Assembly: GCA_963721175.1 (NCBI GenBank)
Contig: CAVRIG010000007.1
Span: forward strand, 650,153-714,152
Direction of reading: 5' to 3'
From: Aliishimia sp963721175
Lineage (GTDB): Bacteria; Pseudomonadota; Alphaproteobacteria; Rhodobacterales; Rhodobacteraceae
Length of the DNA stretch: 64,000 nt
The notes below the pieces were generated by a model. It ran no database searches, was not told the origin of the DNA, and worked only from the letters and a program-made list of their open reading frames with translations. A program made the translations under genes and the position numbers. This document shows, piece by piece, positions 1-9,445 of this stretch (position 1 is its first letter; each line of letters starts with the position of its first letter).

Positions 1-1554
1 CCCAGGGCCACGCGCCGAAACCTTCGCGAAGTCGGCTTCTGGACACAGGTCGCAGACCTGCCGCTGTTTCTCCTGGCCCTCGGCGCTGCGTCGGCCTCCA
101 TGTACCTTCCCGCGATACATGCGTTCGTGGTGGACGAGAACAGCGAAGCGCAGGCCTTCGCCTACGCGGGAACGCTCGGCTTGATCCTCTTCGCGCTGCT
201 TGGCGCCGCCATGCTGGGCCGGCCATCGCGGCAGGGCACGCTCGGGCCGCTTCTTTCGCTCTTCTCGGTCATGACGGTTCTGCCCTTCGCGCTTGCAATC
301 CCGTTCTTCGAGGGGTTGCGGACCACGACCTGGATGAACGCTTATCTGGAGATGGTCAGTGCCGTGACCACCACCGGTCTCACCGTTTTCGAAGAGCCGG
401 GCCGATTGTCGAGCCCGCTGCACCTCTGGCGGTCACAGGTGGCCTGGATGGGCGGCTTCGTGATGTGGGTGGCCGCGGCGGCGGTGCTGGCGCCCTTGAA
501 CCTCGGGGGGTTCGAGGTGACCGCGCGGGCGGAACCCGGTCAGGAGGATGTGGCCGCGAACCGAATGAACAGTGCCGACACGCGCACGCGGCTTTTCAGG
601 TCCGTGGGCCAGCTATTCCCGATCTACCTGGGGTTGACCATCCTGCTGTGGGTCCTGCTGTTGATCGCCGGCGACAGGCCTCTGGTGGCCCTCTGCCACG
701 CGATGGCCGTGATGTCGACGTCGGGGATCTCGCCCGTCGGCGGGCTGGAGGCGGCCGGCTCCGGATGGCTGGGAGAGGCACTGCTCTTTCTCTTCATGGT
801 GTTCGCCATTTCGCGCCTGACCTTCTCGACCGACACCGTGACCACGCCCGGCCGCGGCCTGCGATCGGATCCGGAATTCCAGATGGCGGCCTTCGTGCTC
901 GTCTCGGTGCCGCTCCTGCTGTTCATGCGGCACTGGTTCGGCGCCCTGGACGTGGACCGGGAAGAGGAATTCTTCGGGGCCCTCCGTGCGCTTTGGGGCA
1001 GCCTCTTCACCGTGATGAGCTTTCTCACCACCACCGGTTTCACCAGCGCCGACTGGGTCACCGCGCAGGTCTGGTCGGGGCTGCGCACGCCGGGGCTGAT
1101 CCTCATGGGTCTTGCGCTGATCGGCGGCGGGGTGGCCACGACGGCCGGTGGCGTCAAGTTGCTCCGCGTCTTCGCGCTCTACCGCCACGGAGTGCGCGAG
1201 ATGGAGCGGCTGGTCCATCCGTCCTCCGTCAGCGGAGCCCGCGGGATGGGACGCAGGCTTCAGCGGCAGGGCGCTTTCATCGCGTGGATCTTCTTCATGC
1301 TCTTCGCCTTCTCGCTCGCCGCCATGTCGCTGGCGCTGGCGGCGCTCGGGCTCAACTTCGAGGATGCCATGATCCTCAGCGTCGCCGGGCTGTCGAACAC
1401 CGGCCCCCTGATCGTGGTGGCGGGCGAGGAGGCGATCCGTATCGCGGACCTGAGTGCCGGCACGAAGGCCGTGCTCTGTGCGGCCATGGTGGTCGGCCGC
1501 CTGGAAACGCTGGCGATCATCGCGCTTCTGACACCGGACCTCTGGCGGTCCTGA
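1..1554 (+). CDS. trkH: TrkH-family potassium uptake membrane protein, 5' end outside window
   Basis: Membrane subunit of a Trk-type potassium uptake system, which works with a cytoplasmic NAD-binding TrkA subunit not seen here. The reading frame is open from base 1 to the stop at 1552-1554. The ATG at 100 is internal, because the upstream codons already encode a hydrophobic helix, so the gene starts before the window. Repeated pore-loop signatures are visible: AVTTTGLTVF near residue 90 of the ATG-initiated form, MSTSGISPVG near 205 and FLTTTGFTSAD near 305, each followed by a hydrophobic hairpin. A late GLSNTGPLI loop is the fourth. The four-loop TrkH architecture makes the family call firm; the ion selectivity is inferred from the family. 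Confidence 0.93.
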   Translation, partial: PRATRRNLREVGFWTQVADLPLFLLALGAASASMYLPAIHAFVVDENSEAQAFAYAGTLGLILFALLGAAMLGRPSRQGTLGPLLSLFSVMTVLPFALAIPFFEGLRTTTWMNAYLEMVSAVTTTGLTVFEEPGRLSSPLHLWRSQVAWMGGFVMWVAAAAVLAPLNLGGFEVTARAEPGQEDVAANRMNSADTRTRLFRSVGQLFPIYLGLTILLWVLLLIAGDRPLVALCHAMAVMSTSGISPVGGLEAAGSGWLGEALLFLFMVFAISRLTFSTDTVTTPGRGLRSDPEFQMAAFVLVSVPLLLFMRHWFGALDVDREEEFFGALRALWGSLFTVMSFLTTTGFTSADWVTAQVWSGLRTPGLILMGLALIGGGVATTAGGVKLLRVFALYRHGVREMERLVHPSSVSGARGMGRRLQRQGAFIAWIFFMLFAFSLAAMSLALAALGLNFEDAMILSVAGLSNTGPLIVVAGEEAIRIADLSAGTKAVLCAAMVVGRLETLAIIALLTPDLWRS

Positions 1555-1681
1555 AACCGGTGGGTTCGCCCGCCGCGACCGCACGTTTTTGGGGTGGAAT
1601 CTTCGAAACCTTCCCGACATACTTGCCGCGAGGGAACGTTGAGCGCGATTGCGCGCAGCAAGAACAAAGGTCTAAATACTA

Positions 1682-1921
1682 ATGGCTTCTGACAAACAGA
1701 ATCTGCAAGACGCATTTTTGAACCATGTCCGCAAGACGAAGGTACCGGTCACCATCTTTCTGATCAACGGCGTGAAGCTGCAGGGGGTCATCACCTGGTT
1801 CGACAATTTCTGCGTCTTGCTGCGGCGTGACGGTCAAAGCCAACTTGTGTACAAGCACGCGATTTCCACGATCATGCCATCGCAACCGATCAGCCTCTAT
1901 GAAGGCGAAGACAACGGTTGA
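1682..1921 (+). CDS. hfq: RNA chaperone Hfq
   Basis: Hexameric Sm-like RNA chaperone that pairs small RNAs with mRNAs in the cytoplasm. The 79 residues cover the whole Sm core: the N-terminal helix, Sm1 (NGVKLQGVITWFDNF) and Sm2 around YKHAISTI, with only a very short acidic C-terminal tail, as is usual in alphaproteobacteria. The stop codon overlaps the TTG start of hflX, the conserved hfq-hflX arrangement. A Hfq-binding small RNA is a reasonable role for the candidate ncRNA at about 21.4 kb. Confidence 0.98.
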   Translation: MASDKQNLQDAFLNHVRKTKVPVTIFLINGVKLQGVITWFDNFCVLLRRDGQSQLVYKHAISTIMPSQPISLYEGEDNG

Positions 1922-3207
1922 GCGAGACACCCGCCGATCCGACCCTCGTGACGGAGACCCGTACCTGGGTCCTGCATCCCGACATCAAGAGCAACTTCGA
2001 CCGGCGCGCATCCGGACCCGCGCTGGCGGAGGCGGTGTCGCTCGCGCACGCGTTGCCCGGCCTGCATGTGGCGGGCCAGCAGGTCGTGCCCTTGCCACGC
2101 CCGCAACCCGCGGCACTTTTCGGATCCGGCAAGGTCGAGGAACTGGCGCAAAAGCTGAAGGCCGAGGAGGTCGAACTCGTGGTGGTCGATGGCCCGGTGA
2201 CGCCGGTCCAGCAGCGCAACCTGGAGAAGGCCTGGAACTGCAAGGTGCTCGATCGGACCGGCCTGATCCTGGAGATCTTTTCCGATCGCGCGGCCACGCG
2301 CGAAGGCGTGCTGCAGGTCGAGATGGCGCATCTGAGCTATCAGCGCACGCGGCTGGTGCGCGCCTGGACCCACCTCGAACGCCAGCGTGGCGGATTGGGG
2401 TTCGTGGGCGGTCCGGGCGAGACGCAGATCGAGGCCGACCGTAGGGCCATCGACGAACAGCTTGTCCGGCTGAAACGGCAGCTCGAGAAGGTCGTCCGGA
2501 CCCGCGGGCTGCACCGCGCGGCACGTGCCAAGGTGCCCTATCCGATCGTTGCACTCGTGGGCTACACGAACGCGGGCAAATCGACGCTCTTCAACCGGCT
2601 GACGGGTGCGGAGGTGATGGTGAAGGACATGCTCTTTGCCACGCTCGACCCGACGATGCGAAAGGTCGAGTTGCCCGATGGGCCGGAGATGATCCTGTCG
2701 GACACCGTCGGCTTCATCTCCGATCTGCCGACCGAATTGGTCGCCGCGTTCCGCGCCACGCTGGAAGAGGTGCTGGAGGCCGATCTGATCGTGCATGTCC
2801 GCGACATCTCTCACGGCGAGACCGAAGCGCAGGCCGCCAATGTCCGCGACATCCTCGGCAGTCTCGGCGTGGAGCCGGACCGTCCGCTGTTCGAGCTCTG
2901 GAACAAGATCGACCTGGTGCCCGGCGAGCAGGCCGAGGCGCTGCGCAACCGGGCGGCCCGGTCGGATGATGTCTTCGTCGCGTCCGCGCTGACCGGTGAG
3001 GGGCTGCCGGAAGTTCTGGCCGCCGTGGCCGACACGCTCAGGGGCGCGGTCGCGGAAGAGGAACTGCGCCTTTCGCACGCGGATGGCCGCAAACGCGCCT
3101 GGCTCTACGAACGGGAGCTGGTTCAGGACGAGGAGGTGGAAGAGGACGGCATCTCCCTCCGCGTCCGCTGGACTCCGCAGCAGAAGGCCGCTTTCGGGAG
3201 GTTGTGA
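1918..3207 (+). CDS. hflX: Ribosome-associated GTPase HflX
   Basis: GTPase of the Obg-HflX superfamily that binds the 50S subunit and helps split stalled ribosomes. It begins with a TTG that overlaps the hfq stop (TTGA), so the two are translationally coupled. The N-terminal HflX domain (about residues 20-180) contains the glycine-rich GGLGFVGGPGETQIEADRR segment. The G domain follows with Walker A GYTNAGKST near residue 215, the DTVGFI G3 motif, and NKID as G4. The 429-residue length is typical. Confidence 0.97.
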   Translation: MSETPADPTLVTETRTWVLHPDIKSNFDRRASGPALAEAVSLAHALPGLHVAGQQVVPLPRPQPAALFGSGKVEELAQKLKAEEVELVVVDGPVTPVQQRNLEKAWNCKVLDRTGLILEIFSDRAATREGVLQVEMAHLSYQRTRLVRAWTHLERQRGGLGFVGGPGETQIEADRRAIDEQLVRLKRQLEKVVRTRGLHRAARAKVPYPIVALVGYTNAGKSTLFNRLTGAEVMVKDMLFATLDPTMRKVELPDGPEMILSDTVGFISDLPTELVAAFRATLEEVLEADLIVHVRDISHGETEAQAANVRDILGSLGVEPDRPLFELWNKIDLVPGEQAEALRNRAARSDDVFVASALTGEGLPEVLAAVADTLRGAVAEEELRLSHADGRKRAWLYERELVQDEEVEEDGISLRVRWTPQQKAAFGRL

Positions 3208-3377
3208 CGCGGGGCCAGGACGCCTCCACTTTCGACGCAGAAACCCTGACCGGCGCGAAGGGGTCCAGTATCGATTGCCGTGTGGCGCAGCCCGAGCCAA
3301 GCCTGAGAATACCGCTGAAATGCGGAACAATGGCCCGGCTTCAGTGTTTCACTGATCCATTGAAAGGAGACACCGAC

Positions 3378-3854
3378 ATGAAACATCATATCACCTCCGT
3401 TCTGGCACTCGCCATTACTACTGGAACAGCCGGAATGGCTCTATCGCAAATGAATGAGGAAAGGGGTGCCTACAGTGGTGTCGTGGACAATGAACTGAGC
3501 GAACAGTTCATTCGTGCCGAGAACATCATCGGTGCCGACATCTACACCCAGTACATGGATTACGACGAGAATGTCTGGAACGACACCGACTACTACACCG
3601 AGTTGAATACGGATTGGGAAGAAGTCGGCGAAGTCTCGGATCTGGTGATTTCCAGGGATGGCAGGATCGTGGGCGTGATCGCCGAAGTCGGCGGTTGGCT
3701 CGATATTGGCGATGCGGATGTGGTCATCGACATCAACGATCTTAAGACCGTCGGCGGAAGCTTCGAGAACAGCTGGGGCGATCTTGCTCTGGTCACGCCA
3801 CTGACCGAGGAACAACTCGAGTCGCGCCAGGAAGTCGACAGCGGCTGGTGGTAA
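3378..3854 (+). CDS. Exported PRC-barrel domain protein
   Basis: 158 residues with an N-terminal signal peptide (MKHHITSVLALAITTGTAG, cleavage probably after MALSQ). The mature part is strongly acidic and carries a PRC-barrel-like segment (EEVGEVSDLVISRDGRIVGVIAEVGG, given here in part) in the second half. The ATG at 3378 was chosen because AAAGGAGA lies just upstream; longer in-frame extensions have no ribosome-binding site and would bury the signal peptide. PRC-barrels are small beta-barrel modules found in photosynthetic, RNA-processing and stress proteins; the specific role here is unknown. Confidence 0.8.
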   Translation: MKHHITSVLALAITTGTAGMALSQMNEERGAYSGVVDNELSEQFIRAENIIGADIYTQYMDYDENVWNDTDYYTELNTDWEEVGEVSDLVISRDGRIVGVIAEVGGWLDIGDADVVIDINDLKTVGGSFENSWGDLALVTPLTEEQLESRQEVDSGWW

Positions 3855-3867
3855 GGACCCTGTCGTG

Positions 3868-3892
3868 GCGGTCCGCGTTTCGCGCGGACCGC
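3868..3892. terminator. GC-rich hairpin between convergent genes
   Basis: Perfect 10-bp inverted repeat (GCGGTCCGCG / CGCGGACCGC) with a 5-base loop, between the convergent PRC-barrel gene and rluE. There is no T-run on either strand, so it is not a canonical Rho-independent terminator. It could still slow polymerase or protect 3' ends. Confidence 0.45.
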
Positions 3893-3917
3893 TGCCAAAA
3901 CCGGATTTGTCGGTCAG

Positions 3918-4466
3918 CTACCCGACCTGCCGCCATTCCCCCGGCGCCAGGCCTTGCAGCGTCCAGTCGCCGACCGACCAGCGGATCAGGCGTAGCGTTG
4001 GATGACCCACGGCAGCGGTCATGCGACGGACCTGGCGATTGCGGCCTTCCCGGATCGTGAGTTCCAGCCAGCTCTCCGGCACCGACTTGCGCACGCGGAT
4101 CGGCGGATCGCGGAACCAGAGCCAGTCGGGTTCGGACACGATGCGCACCGTGGCGGGCAGCGTCGGTCCGTCCTTCAACGTCACGCCATCGCGCAGTGCA
4201 GCCAGCGATGCATCGTCGGGAACCCCTTCGACCTGCGCGAGATAGGACTTGGCCAGCTTGTGCTTCGGATCGGCGATGCGTGCCTGTCGGCGGCCGTCAT
4301 CGGTCAGCACCAGCAGACCTTCGCTGTCGCGGTCGAGACGCCCGGCCGGATACACGCCGGCCGCGTCGATAAACTTGGACAAAGTCGCGCGCGGAGTATC
4401 GGAATTGCCGCGGTCGGTGAACTGGCTCAACACGCCATAGGGCTTGTTGAAGAGGATCAGCATCAC
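3918..4466 (-). CDS. rluE: 23S rRNA pseudouridine synthase, RsuA/RluE type
   Basis: Isomerises a specific uridine in 23S rRNA to pseudouridine. The 182 residues lack an S4 domain and start almost directly with the catalytic core (ILFNKPYGVLSQF), as in RluE. The catalytic aspartate lies in AGRLDRDSEGLLVLTDDG, followed by KSYLAQVEGV and the REGRNRQVRRM motif near the end. The start overlaps the stop of the DUF3237 gene by 4 bases, so it is translated from the same message as its two upstream neighbours. E. coli RluE modifies U2457; the target here is inferred. Confidence 0.93.
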   Translation of the reverse strand: MMLILFNKPYGVLSQFTDRGNSDTPRATLSKFIDAAGVYPAGRLDRDSEGLLVLTDDGRRQARIADPKHKLAKSYLAQVEGVPDDASLAALRDGVTLKDGPTLPATVRIVSEPDWLWFRDPPIRVRKSVPESWLELTIREGRNRQVRRMTAAVGHPTLRLIRWSVGDWTLQGLAPGEWRQVG

Positions 4467-4933
4467 GCGATGGCGTAAAGCGACATCACCACCGCCGAGG
4501 CATTGCGCATGCCGCTGCCGACAAAAAGCGTCCGGTTGACCCAGGCATAGCGGTCGTCCCCAGTTTCAAGCCGCGCCTGCGTGCGCATGTAGTAGCTCTT
4601 CGGATCCACGTCCTCGCCCCGCGCGATGGAGGCAATCACGTCCTCGGGGCCGTGACGATAGCCGTAGTTCACGATCTCGATCGTCGCGCCGTCCTCGGTC
4701 TCCATGGCGTAGCGGGTGTCGAGTTCGGCGACGCCACCGGGCCAGATTGTCTGCCAGTCCGCGCCGACATTCAGGATCCGACCGTTCAGCCGCGGCCCGG
4801 TCACGCGCCCGCCGATGATCGGGATGATCCGTCGCTGACCAGCGCGGCCGGCACCCATTTCGCGGACTTCCGCCAGTTCGACGAAGAGGTCGCAGACATG
4901 CTCCAGCACCGGGGTCGCGGGCGACGAGGTCAT
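4463..4933 (-). CDS. DUF3237 family protein
   Basis: 156-residue cytoplasmic protein matching the DUF3237 pattern: an N-terminal strand ending in EVREMGAGRAGQRRIIPI, a central GGRVTGPRLNGRILNVGADW block, and LDTRYAMETEDGATIEIVNYG. No catalytic residue is assigned for this family. It overlaps both neighbours by 4 bases (penicillin acylase upstream, rluE downstream), indicating translational coupling. No function should be inferred beyond co-expression. Confidence 0.85.
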   Translation of the reverse strand: MTSSPATPVLEHVCDLFVELAEVREMGAGRAGQRRIIPIIGGRVTGPRLNGRILNVGADWQTIWPGGVAELDTRYAMETEDGATIEIVNYGYRHGPEDVIASIARGEDVDPKSYYMRTQARLETGDDRYAWVNRTLFVGSGMRNASAVVMSLYAIA

Positions 4934-7401
4934 GGTGCAGGCTCGAGTGTCGTCACGCCCACGGCAGCGGCCCGCGCCAGGTCGGGATCGAGCGACATCG
5001 GGATGTACTCGCCCCGCCGCCAGAGCTGCGCCAGATCGTCGTAGTGCGGGGAGAGCAGATGCCCCGACTGCCCGGTGGATATGACGAAGACCGAACTGTC
5101 CGGATCGGCGAAATCGTAGACCCCGCGATAGCCCGCACCGTGCACGTTGAAGAAGGGGTTCGGATCGGTGCCCTTGGTGCGACCGCGCAGCAGCGTGTTG
5201 TCCCCGCCGGAGGTCGATTGCCGGATGTTGACGAGATAGGAGACGCCCGGGATCTCCCCCAGAACCTGGTGGTCGTGGGTCGCCTGGTGCGCGTCGCCCC
5301 AGCGCAGGGTTTCGAAGTTGTCGCCGAAATGTTCCTCGATCCAGATCAGCGCATCGTCGAGCGCGAGTTGCGAGATCTCGGTACAGGTTTCCTCGGGCGC
5401 GGATTGCTTCACGTCGCACCAGGCGGCGGCGCCGTCGATATCGCGGAAGACGCGCTCGATGAACAGCGGCTCCACGTGGGTGAACTCTTCGGAGAGCGGG
5501 CCGAGATCGTCCCGGATCAGCCGCTTCTGCAGGGCGCGGATCCACGCGGCATAGAGCAGGGGTTCGGGCAGGTGCTCGTTCATCTCGCCGTTCCAGTTGG
5601 CGAGCAGGGTCAGCGCGCGCTGGCGCTTGCGTTCGGGGGTGCCGTCGGGGGCAGCCTCCCCGGTGAACCACAGATCCGCGCCGATGAGCGGCAGGAGCGA
5701 GCGGGCGGTGTAGCTGACGGTGTCGAGCTGCGCCTCGATGAAGCTGTCGCGGGTGTGGACTTCTCGCGATTGCATCAGGTTCTGCCAGCGACGAACGCGC
5801 TGGGTATCGCCCCATTCGAAGGAAATGTGGTTGGGAAAGGGACGCTCGACGATCTTGTTGTTGGTGTTGCCGAGAATGCCCGACACCGGTTCGACGAATT
5901 CCGGGTTCGACAGGTACGGCATCCGCCCGTCCCAGCGGTTCTCCGGCAGCCAGCCCTGCGACGGAATGCGCCCCTGCGACTGGTGGCGGGCGTCGCGGCG
6001 CGGCACATGGCCGATGGTCTTGAGCGCGATGGTGTCGAGGTCGACCATGGTGAGGTTCTGCGCCGGGGCGACGAAAGCCTCGCCCGCCCTGATCGCCTCG
6101 TCCACGTCGCCGGCGCGCATCAGCCCGATCGCGGCGGTCATCGACGTGTCGGCGCCGTCGAGCAGTGTCCAGTTGACGGCAGCCACGTGTCCGGGCGGGG
6201 TCACCTCGCCCAGGGCAAAGCTGGAGGGCGGCAGGACCGGTCCGTTCTCCGTCCAGCGGAGCTGCACGGTGATCGGTTCGGCGTCCTTGACCTCGATGAT
6301 CGAGGCGCGGGTGCGGAAGGGTCTGTAACCGTCCGGCGTCAGGTATTCCTGCGGGTTGTCGGGGTTCTGCCGTTCGATGTAGACATCCTGGTCGTCCACG
6401 TAGGTCGTCGTCAGGCCCCAGCCCAACCGTGCGGAGCGGCCGGTGAGGATCGTAGGCAGACCGGGGATCGTGCCACCGATCACGCCGCCCGTTTCCAGCT
6501 CCAGCCGGGCGAGATACCAGATCGCCGGTGCAGAAAAGCCCAGGTGGGGGTCGTTTGCCAGAAGCGTGCCGCCGGAGGCCGAGCGACCGGGCGCCGCGGC
6601 CCAGGCATTGGAGGCACCGGTCCGCCCGCGCGGCGGAAAGGGCGACAGCGGATGGTCGAGGCCGTCATCAAGCGTGGCATGTTTCGTGCCGGAGAGGGCG
6701 GGGAAGAGCTGCGAATACTCCGGAAGTACGGCGATGCCGGGACCGGGGACGTCCGGCAGGATGTCGGAAAGCCGTTCCGGATCGTCGAGCCTCAGCGAGG
6801 TGCGCGCCCGCAGGACCTCCTCCTCGAGATGGCCGGAAAGCTGCAGACCCATGACCTTGATGATGGCAAGGGAATCGGCGGGCACCCACGGAGCGACGGG
6901 CGCGTTGAACAGGAACATCTCCGGCGCACCGCGGCCCAGCGCGTCGCTGTTGATCTGTGCGATTCGAGCGTTGACGCCGGCGGCATAAGCCTCGAGCGCG
7001 GCTTTGGTGTAGTCGTCCTGCACCTCCACGCTCTGCTGCGCGAGGCGGTAGAGGTCTAGACGGCGAATGAAGGAATCGATTCCGACGGTCGACGACCCGA
7101 AAAGCTCGCTCAGCCTCCCTTGTGCGGTGCGCCGCATCATCGTCATCTGCCACAGACGATCCTGCGCATGGGCAAACCCCAGACCGAAAAACACATCCGG
7201 ATCGGACTGGCCGAAGATATGCGGCACGTTGGAGTGGTCGCGCACGATCTCGACAGGCGCCTCGAGACCGGCCACAGTCACCGTCCGGTTGTAGTCCGGA
7301 AGTGACCGCGACAGGAAGTAGTAGACACCGACCGCTGCAATCAGGACGAGCACAATCAGCCCGCCTGCGATCCTGAGCAGCCAGCGGAAGATCACCGGCA
7401 T
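4930..7401 (-). CDS. Penicillin acylase family N-terminal-nucleophile hydrolase
   Basis: Secreted or membrane-anchored amidase of the Ntn-hydrolase fold (penicillin G acylase/AHL acylase family), 823 residues from the ATG at 7401. A signal-anchor helix (residues about 8-28) is followed by the alpha chain. The spacer ends before GASNAWAAAP, where Ser is the predicted autocatalytic nucleophile of the beta chain. Downstream NDPHLGF, the GTIPGLPTILTGR block, and the oxyanion/Asn motif NTNNKIVERPFPNHISFEW fit the family. The longer in-frame start at 7467 would put 22 polar residues before the signal and is unlikely. Natural substrates could be acyl-homoserine lactones, peptides or lactams; sequence alone does not decide. 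Confidence 0.93.
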   Translation of the reverse strand: MPVIFRWLLRIAGGLIVLVLIAAVGVYYFLSRSLPDYNRTVTVAGLEAPVEIVRDHSNVPHIFGQSDPDVFFGLGFAHAQDRLWQMTMMRRTAQGRLSELFGSSTVGIDSFIRRLDLYRLAQQSVEVQDDYTKAALEAYAAGVNARIAQINSDALGRGAPEMFLFNAPVAPWVPADSLAIIKVMGLQLSGHLEEEVLRARTSLRLDDPERLSDILPDVPGPGIAVLPEYSQLFPALSGTKHATLDDGLDHPLSPFPPRGRTGASNAWAAAPGRSASGGTLLANDPHLGFSAPAIWYLARLELETGGVIGGTIPGLPTILTGRSARLGWGLTTTYVDDQDVYIERQNPDNPQEYLTPDGYRPFRTRASIIEVKDAEPITVQLRWTENGPVLPPSSFALGEVTPPGHVAAVNWTLLDGADTSMTAAIGLMRAGDVDEAIRAGEAFVAPAQNLTMVDLDTIALKTIGHVPRRDARHQSQGRIPSQGWLPENRWDGRMPYLSNPEFVEPVSGILGNTNNKIVERPFPNHISFEWGDTQRVRRWQNLMQSREVHTRDSFIEAQLDTVSYTARSLLPLIGADLWFTGEAAPDGTPERKRQRALTLLANWNGEMNEHLPEPLLYAAWIRALQKRLIRDDLGPLSEEFTHVEPLFIERVFRDIDGAAAWCDVKQSAPEETCTEISQLALDDALIWIEEHFGDNFETLRWGDAHQATHDHQVLGEIPGVSYLVNIRQSTSGGDNTLLRGRTKGTDPNPFFNVHGAGYRGVYDFADPDSSVFVISTGQSGHLLSPHYDDLAQLWRRGEYIPMSLDPDLARAAAVGVTTLEPAP

Positions 7402-7606
7402 GGCCGTTCCCCTTGCCCTCGTTGCTTCGTGTGGACTGTTAGGTGGGCGCGCCGCTCTTGGCAACACCGTCCACTGGCGGTTGCAGGAAATCAGCCTGCG
7501 AACGGCGCCTGACGGGGTTCAAAACTTTGTGGGGGGACAGGAGCACCTTAAGACTTAAACAAGGCTTTTGCGCGAGTTTGCCGCCTGACTCAGAGGGAGG
7601 TGCTCC

Positions 7607-8842
7607 ATGACCGGAATCGCAACGACAGCGGACGCGCGCCTGCGGATCGAGGACCTGATCTTTTCCCGGACCGACGATCGCGGCGTCATCAGGTCCGGCA
7701 ACCATGTGTTTCAGCACGTGTCGGTGTTTTCCTGGGAACAGCTGATCGGGGCACCGCACAAGATCGTCCGCCACGACGACATGCCCAAGGGCGTCTTCTA
7801 CCTCCTGTGGGAGACGATCAAGACCGGCGAGCCGATGGGCGCCTATGTCCAGAACATGGCCGAGGACGGCACGTCCTACTGGGTCTATTCGACGATCCTG
7901 CCGCTGGATGACGGCTACATCTCGCTGCGGATGAAGCCGTCGGGTGAGTACTTCAAGAAGATCATTCCGGTCTACGAGGCGGTGCGGGCCGAGGAACGCG
8001 CCGGCACCCTGACGCCACAGCAGAGCGGCGAGAAGATCGTGGCCGCCGTGCAGAACCTGGGTTTTGCCGACTATGCCGAATTCATGAGCTTTGCGCTGCG
8101 CGACGAGGCATGGTCCCGCGACGGCATCCTGCGCCGGTCCGGGGGCACGATCCGCGACAATCTGGCGGAGATGTTCAAGGACATCCGCGAGATGGAGGCC
8201 CGTGCGGGCAAGGTCGAACAGACCTTCCACAAGACGCACCAGATCCCCTACAACATGCGGCTTCAAGCCGGACGGCTCGAAGGCAGCGACGGACCGATCA
8301 GCGTGATTTCCAGCAACCATCGGCAGATGACACAGTCGCTGGAGGAGAACCTCGCGCGGTTCAGCGCGGATTCGTCGGTCGGCGCGGACGCGATCCGGCT
8401 CGCGCTCTTCAAGACGTCCGTCGCGATGCTGGTCGAAGAGGTCGCGCAGGATTACGCCGCGGAGGCCGATCACGGCCACTGGGACAAGTCGGCGCAAATG
8501 GCCGAACTGCTGAACCTCGCCAGCCGTTACCGCGAGCAGTCGGTGACCGAGGTCCGGACGCTCGCCGATCGGGTCCGGCGGTTCGGGCAGCAATGCCGCG
8601 ACATGCGCCGCATGATGTCCGGACTCGAACTGACCCGGATCATGTGCAAGATCGAGCGGTCCAAATTCGACGGCGAACATGCCGGCCTCGACGAGATCGT
8701 GAACCGTCTGGCCGAAGCGCAGACGACGCTGGGCCAGAGTTTCGACGAGATCCTGAATTCGGTCAGCAACATCCTCTCGCGCAGCGACGACATCCAGCGC
8801 AGCGCCGGTGCTCAAGGGCGCAGGATCCCGGCACACGTGTGA
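7607..8842 (+). CDS. PAS-domain protein with Aer-type N-terminus, no signalling domain seen
   Basis: 411-residue soluble protein. Residues about 15-120 form a PAS domain of the Aer type, with the characteristic GAPHKIVRHDDMPKGVFYLLW stretch (shown in part) and YWVYSTILPLDDGYIS. The remaining 290 residues are mainly helical and predicted coiled-coil. No HAMP, methyl-accepting chemotaxis or kinase domain is present, so it cannot be an ordinary aerotaxis receptor. GGGAGG at about 7598 precedes the ATG. Similar PAS-only proteins are common in Rhodobacterales and are of unknown output. Possible redox or FAD sensing is inference. Confidence 0.85.
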   Translation: MTGIATTADARLRIEDLIFSRTDDRGVIRSGNHVFQHVSVFSWEQLIGAPHKIVRHDDMPKGVFYLLWETIKTGEPMGAYVQNMAEDGTSYWVYSTILPLDDGYISLRMKPSGEYFKKIIPVYEAVRAEERAGTLTPQQSGEKIVAAVQNLGFADYAEFMSFALRDEAWSRDGILRRSGGTIRDNLAEMFKDIREMEARAGKVEQTFHKTHQIPYNMRLQAGRLEGSDGPISVISSNHRQMTQSLEENLARFSADSSVGADAIRLALFKTSVAMLVEEVAQDYAAEADHGHWDKSAQMAELLNLASRYREQSVTEVRTLADRVRRFGQQCRDMRRMMSGLELTRIMCKIERSKFDGEHAGLDEIVNRLAEAQTTLGQSFDEILNSVSNILSRSDDIQRSAGAQGRRIPAHV

Positions 8843-8878
8843 CTGTGTGCGCCTGACATCGGAGGCCGTGTTCCGGCG

Positions 8879-9445
8879 TCAGGGGATGATGCGGGTGTAT
8901 TTCGTGCCTTCGAGCGTCGCGCCGACGCGCAAGCCCGCGCGTCCGAAGACCGCGGCGAGCACCGGTGCGAGCACCGTCGTCGTATCCGCGTTGATGCTGT
9001 CCCCCTGGTCGGAAATCACGTATTCGAGATCCGCTCCGGCGGCCCAGCCGGGAGAGCGGCGGAAATCAGTGAGCGCCCCTTCGGTCATGAAGAAGAGAAC
9101 ATGCGCATATTGCTGCGCGCCGATCTGAAACCCGCCCGAACCCTTCACGACGGAGTAGTAATCCACCGTCACACCACCGACGCGCAGCGCCCCGCGCCCG
9201 TAAGCCCCGCCGATACCGAGCCCGGCCTCGGTGACCAGCGGCATCACCAGCATGCCGTTCGCCTTCTGCGCCAGATCGCGGGTGTTGGGGTAGAGCCGGT
9301 ACATTTCGGCCAGAGTGGCGTCCACGCGGGCATCGATCGTGGCCGGGCCGGTGCCACCGATGCCGTTGCCGCAGGCCGCGAGGGTGCCGCAGCCCGCAAG
9401 AAGCGTCAGTGAGAAACCCCGCCGGGTCAGATCCGTCTTGGTCAT
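8879..9445 (-). CDS. SYLF/YSC84-family lipid-binding lipoprotein
   Basis: 188 residues. An N-terminal lipoprotein signal (TRRGFSLTLLAGCGTLAACG) offers two possible lipobox cysteines. The rest is a SYLF (Ysc84) domain: KANGMLVMPLVTEAGLGIGG, then GALRVGG, the YYSVVKGSGGFQIGAQ turn, and ADTTTVLAPVLAAVFGRAGL near the end. SYLF domains bind phosphoinositides in eukaryotes; bacterial members are envelope proteins of unclear role. It is the last gene on the minus strand before the convergent PAS gene. Confidence 0.9.
   Translation of the reverse strand: MTKTDLTRRGFSLTLLAGCGTLAACGNGIGGTGPATIDARVDATLAEMYRLYPNTRDLAQKANGMLVMPLVTEAGLGIGGAYGRGALRVGGVTVDYYSVVKGSGGFQIGAQQYAHVLFFMTEGALTDFRRSPGWAAGADLEYVISDQGDSINADTTTVLAPVLAAVFGRAGLRVGATLEGTKYTRIIP

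Noticed and set aside
5044..7059. 671-codon open frame on the plus strand
   Set aside because: Complement of the penicillin acylase gene; no start signal, no protein family, and the opposite strand has full family motifs.
7439..8836. 465-codon open frame on the minus strand
   Set aside because: Antisense of the PAS-domain gene, with no recognisable motif.
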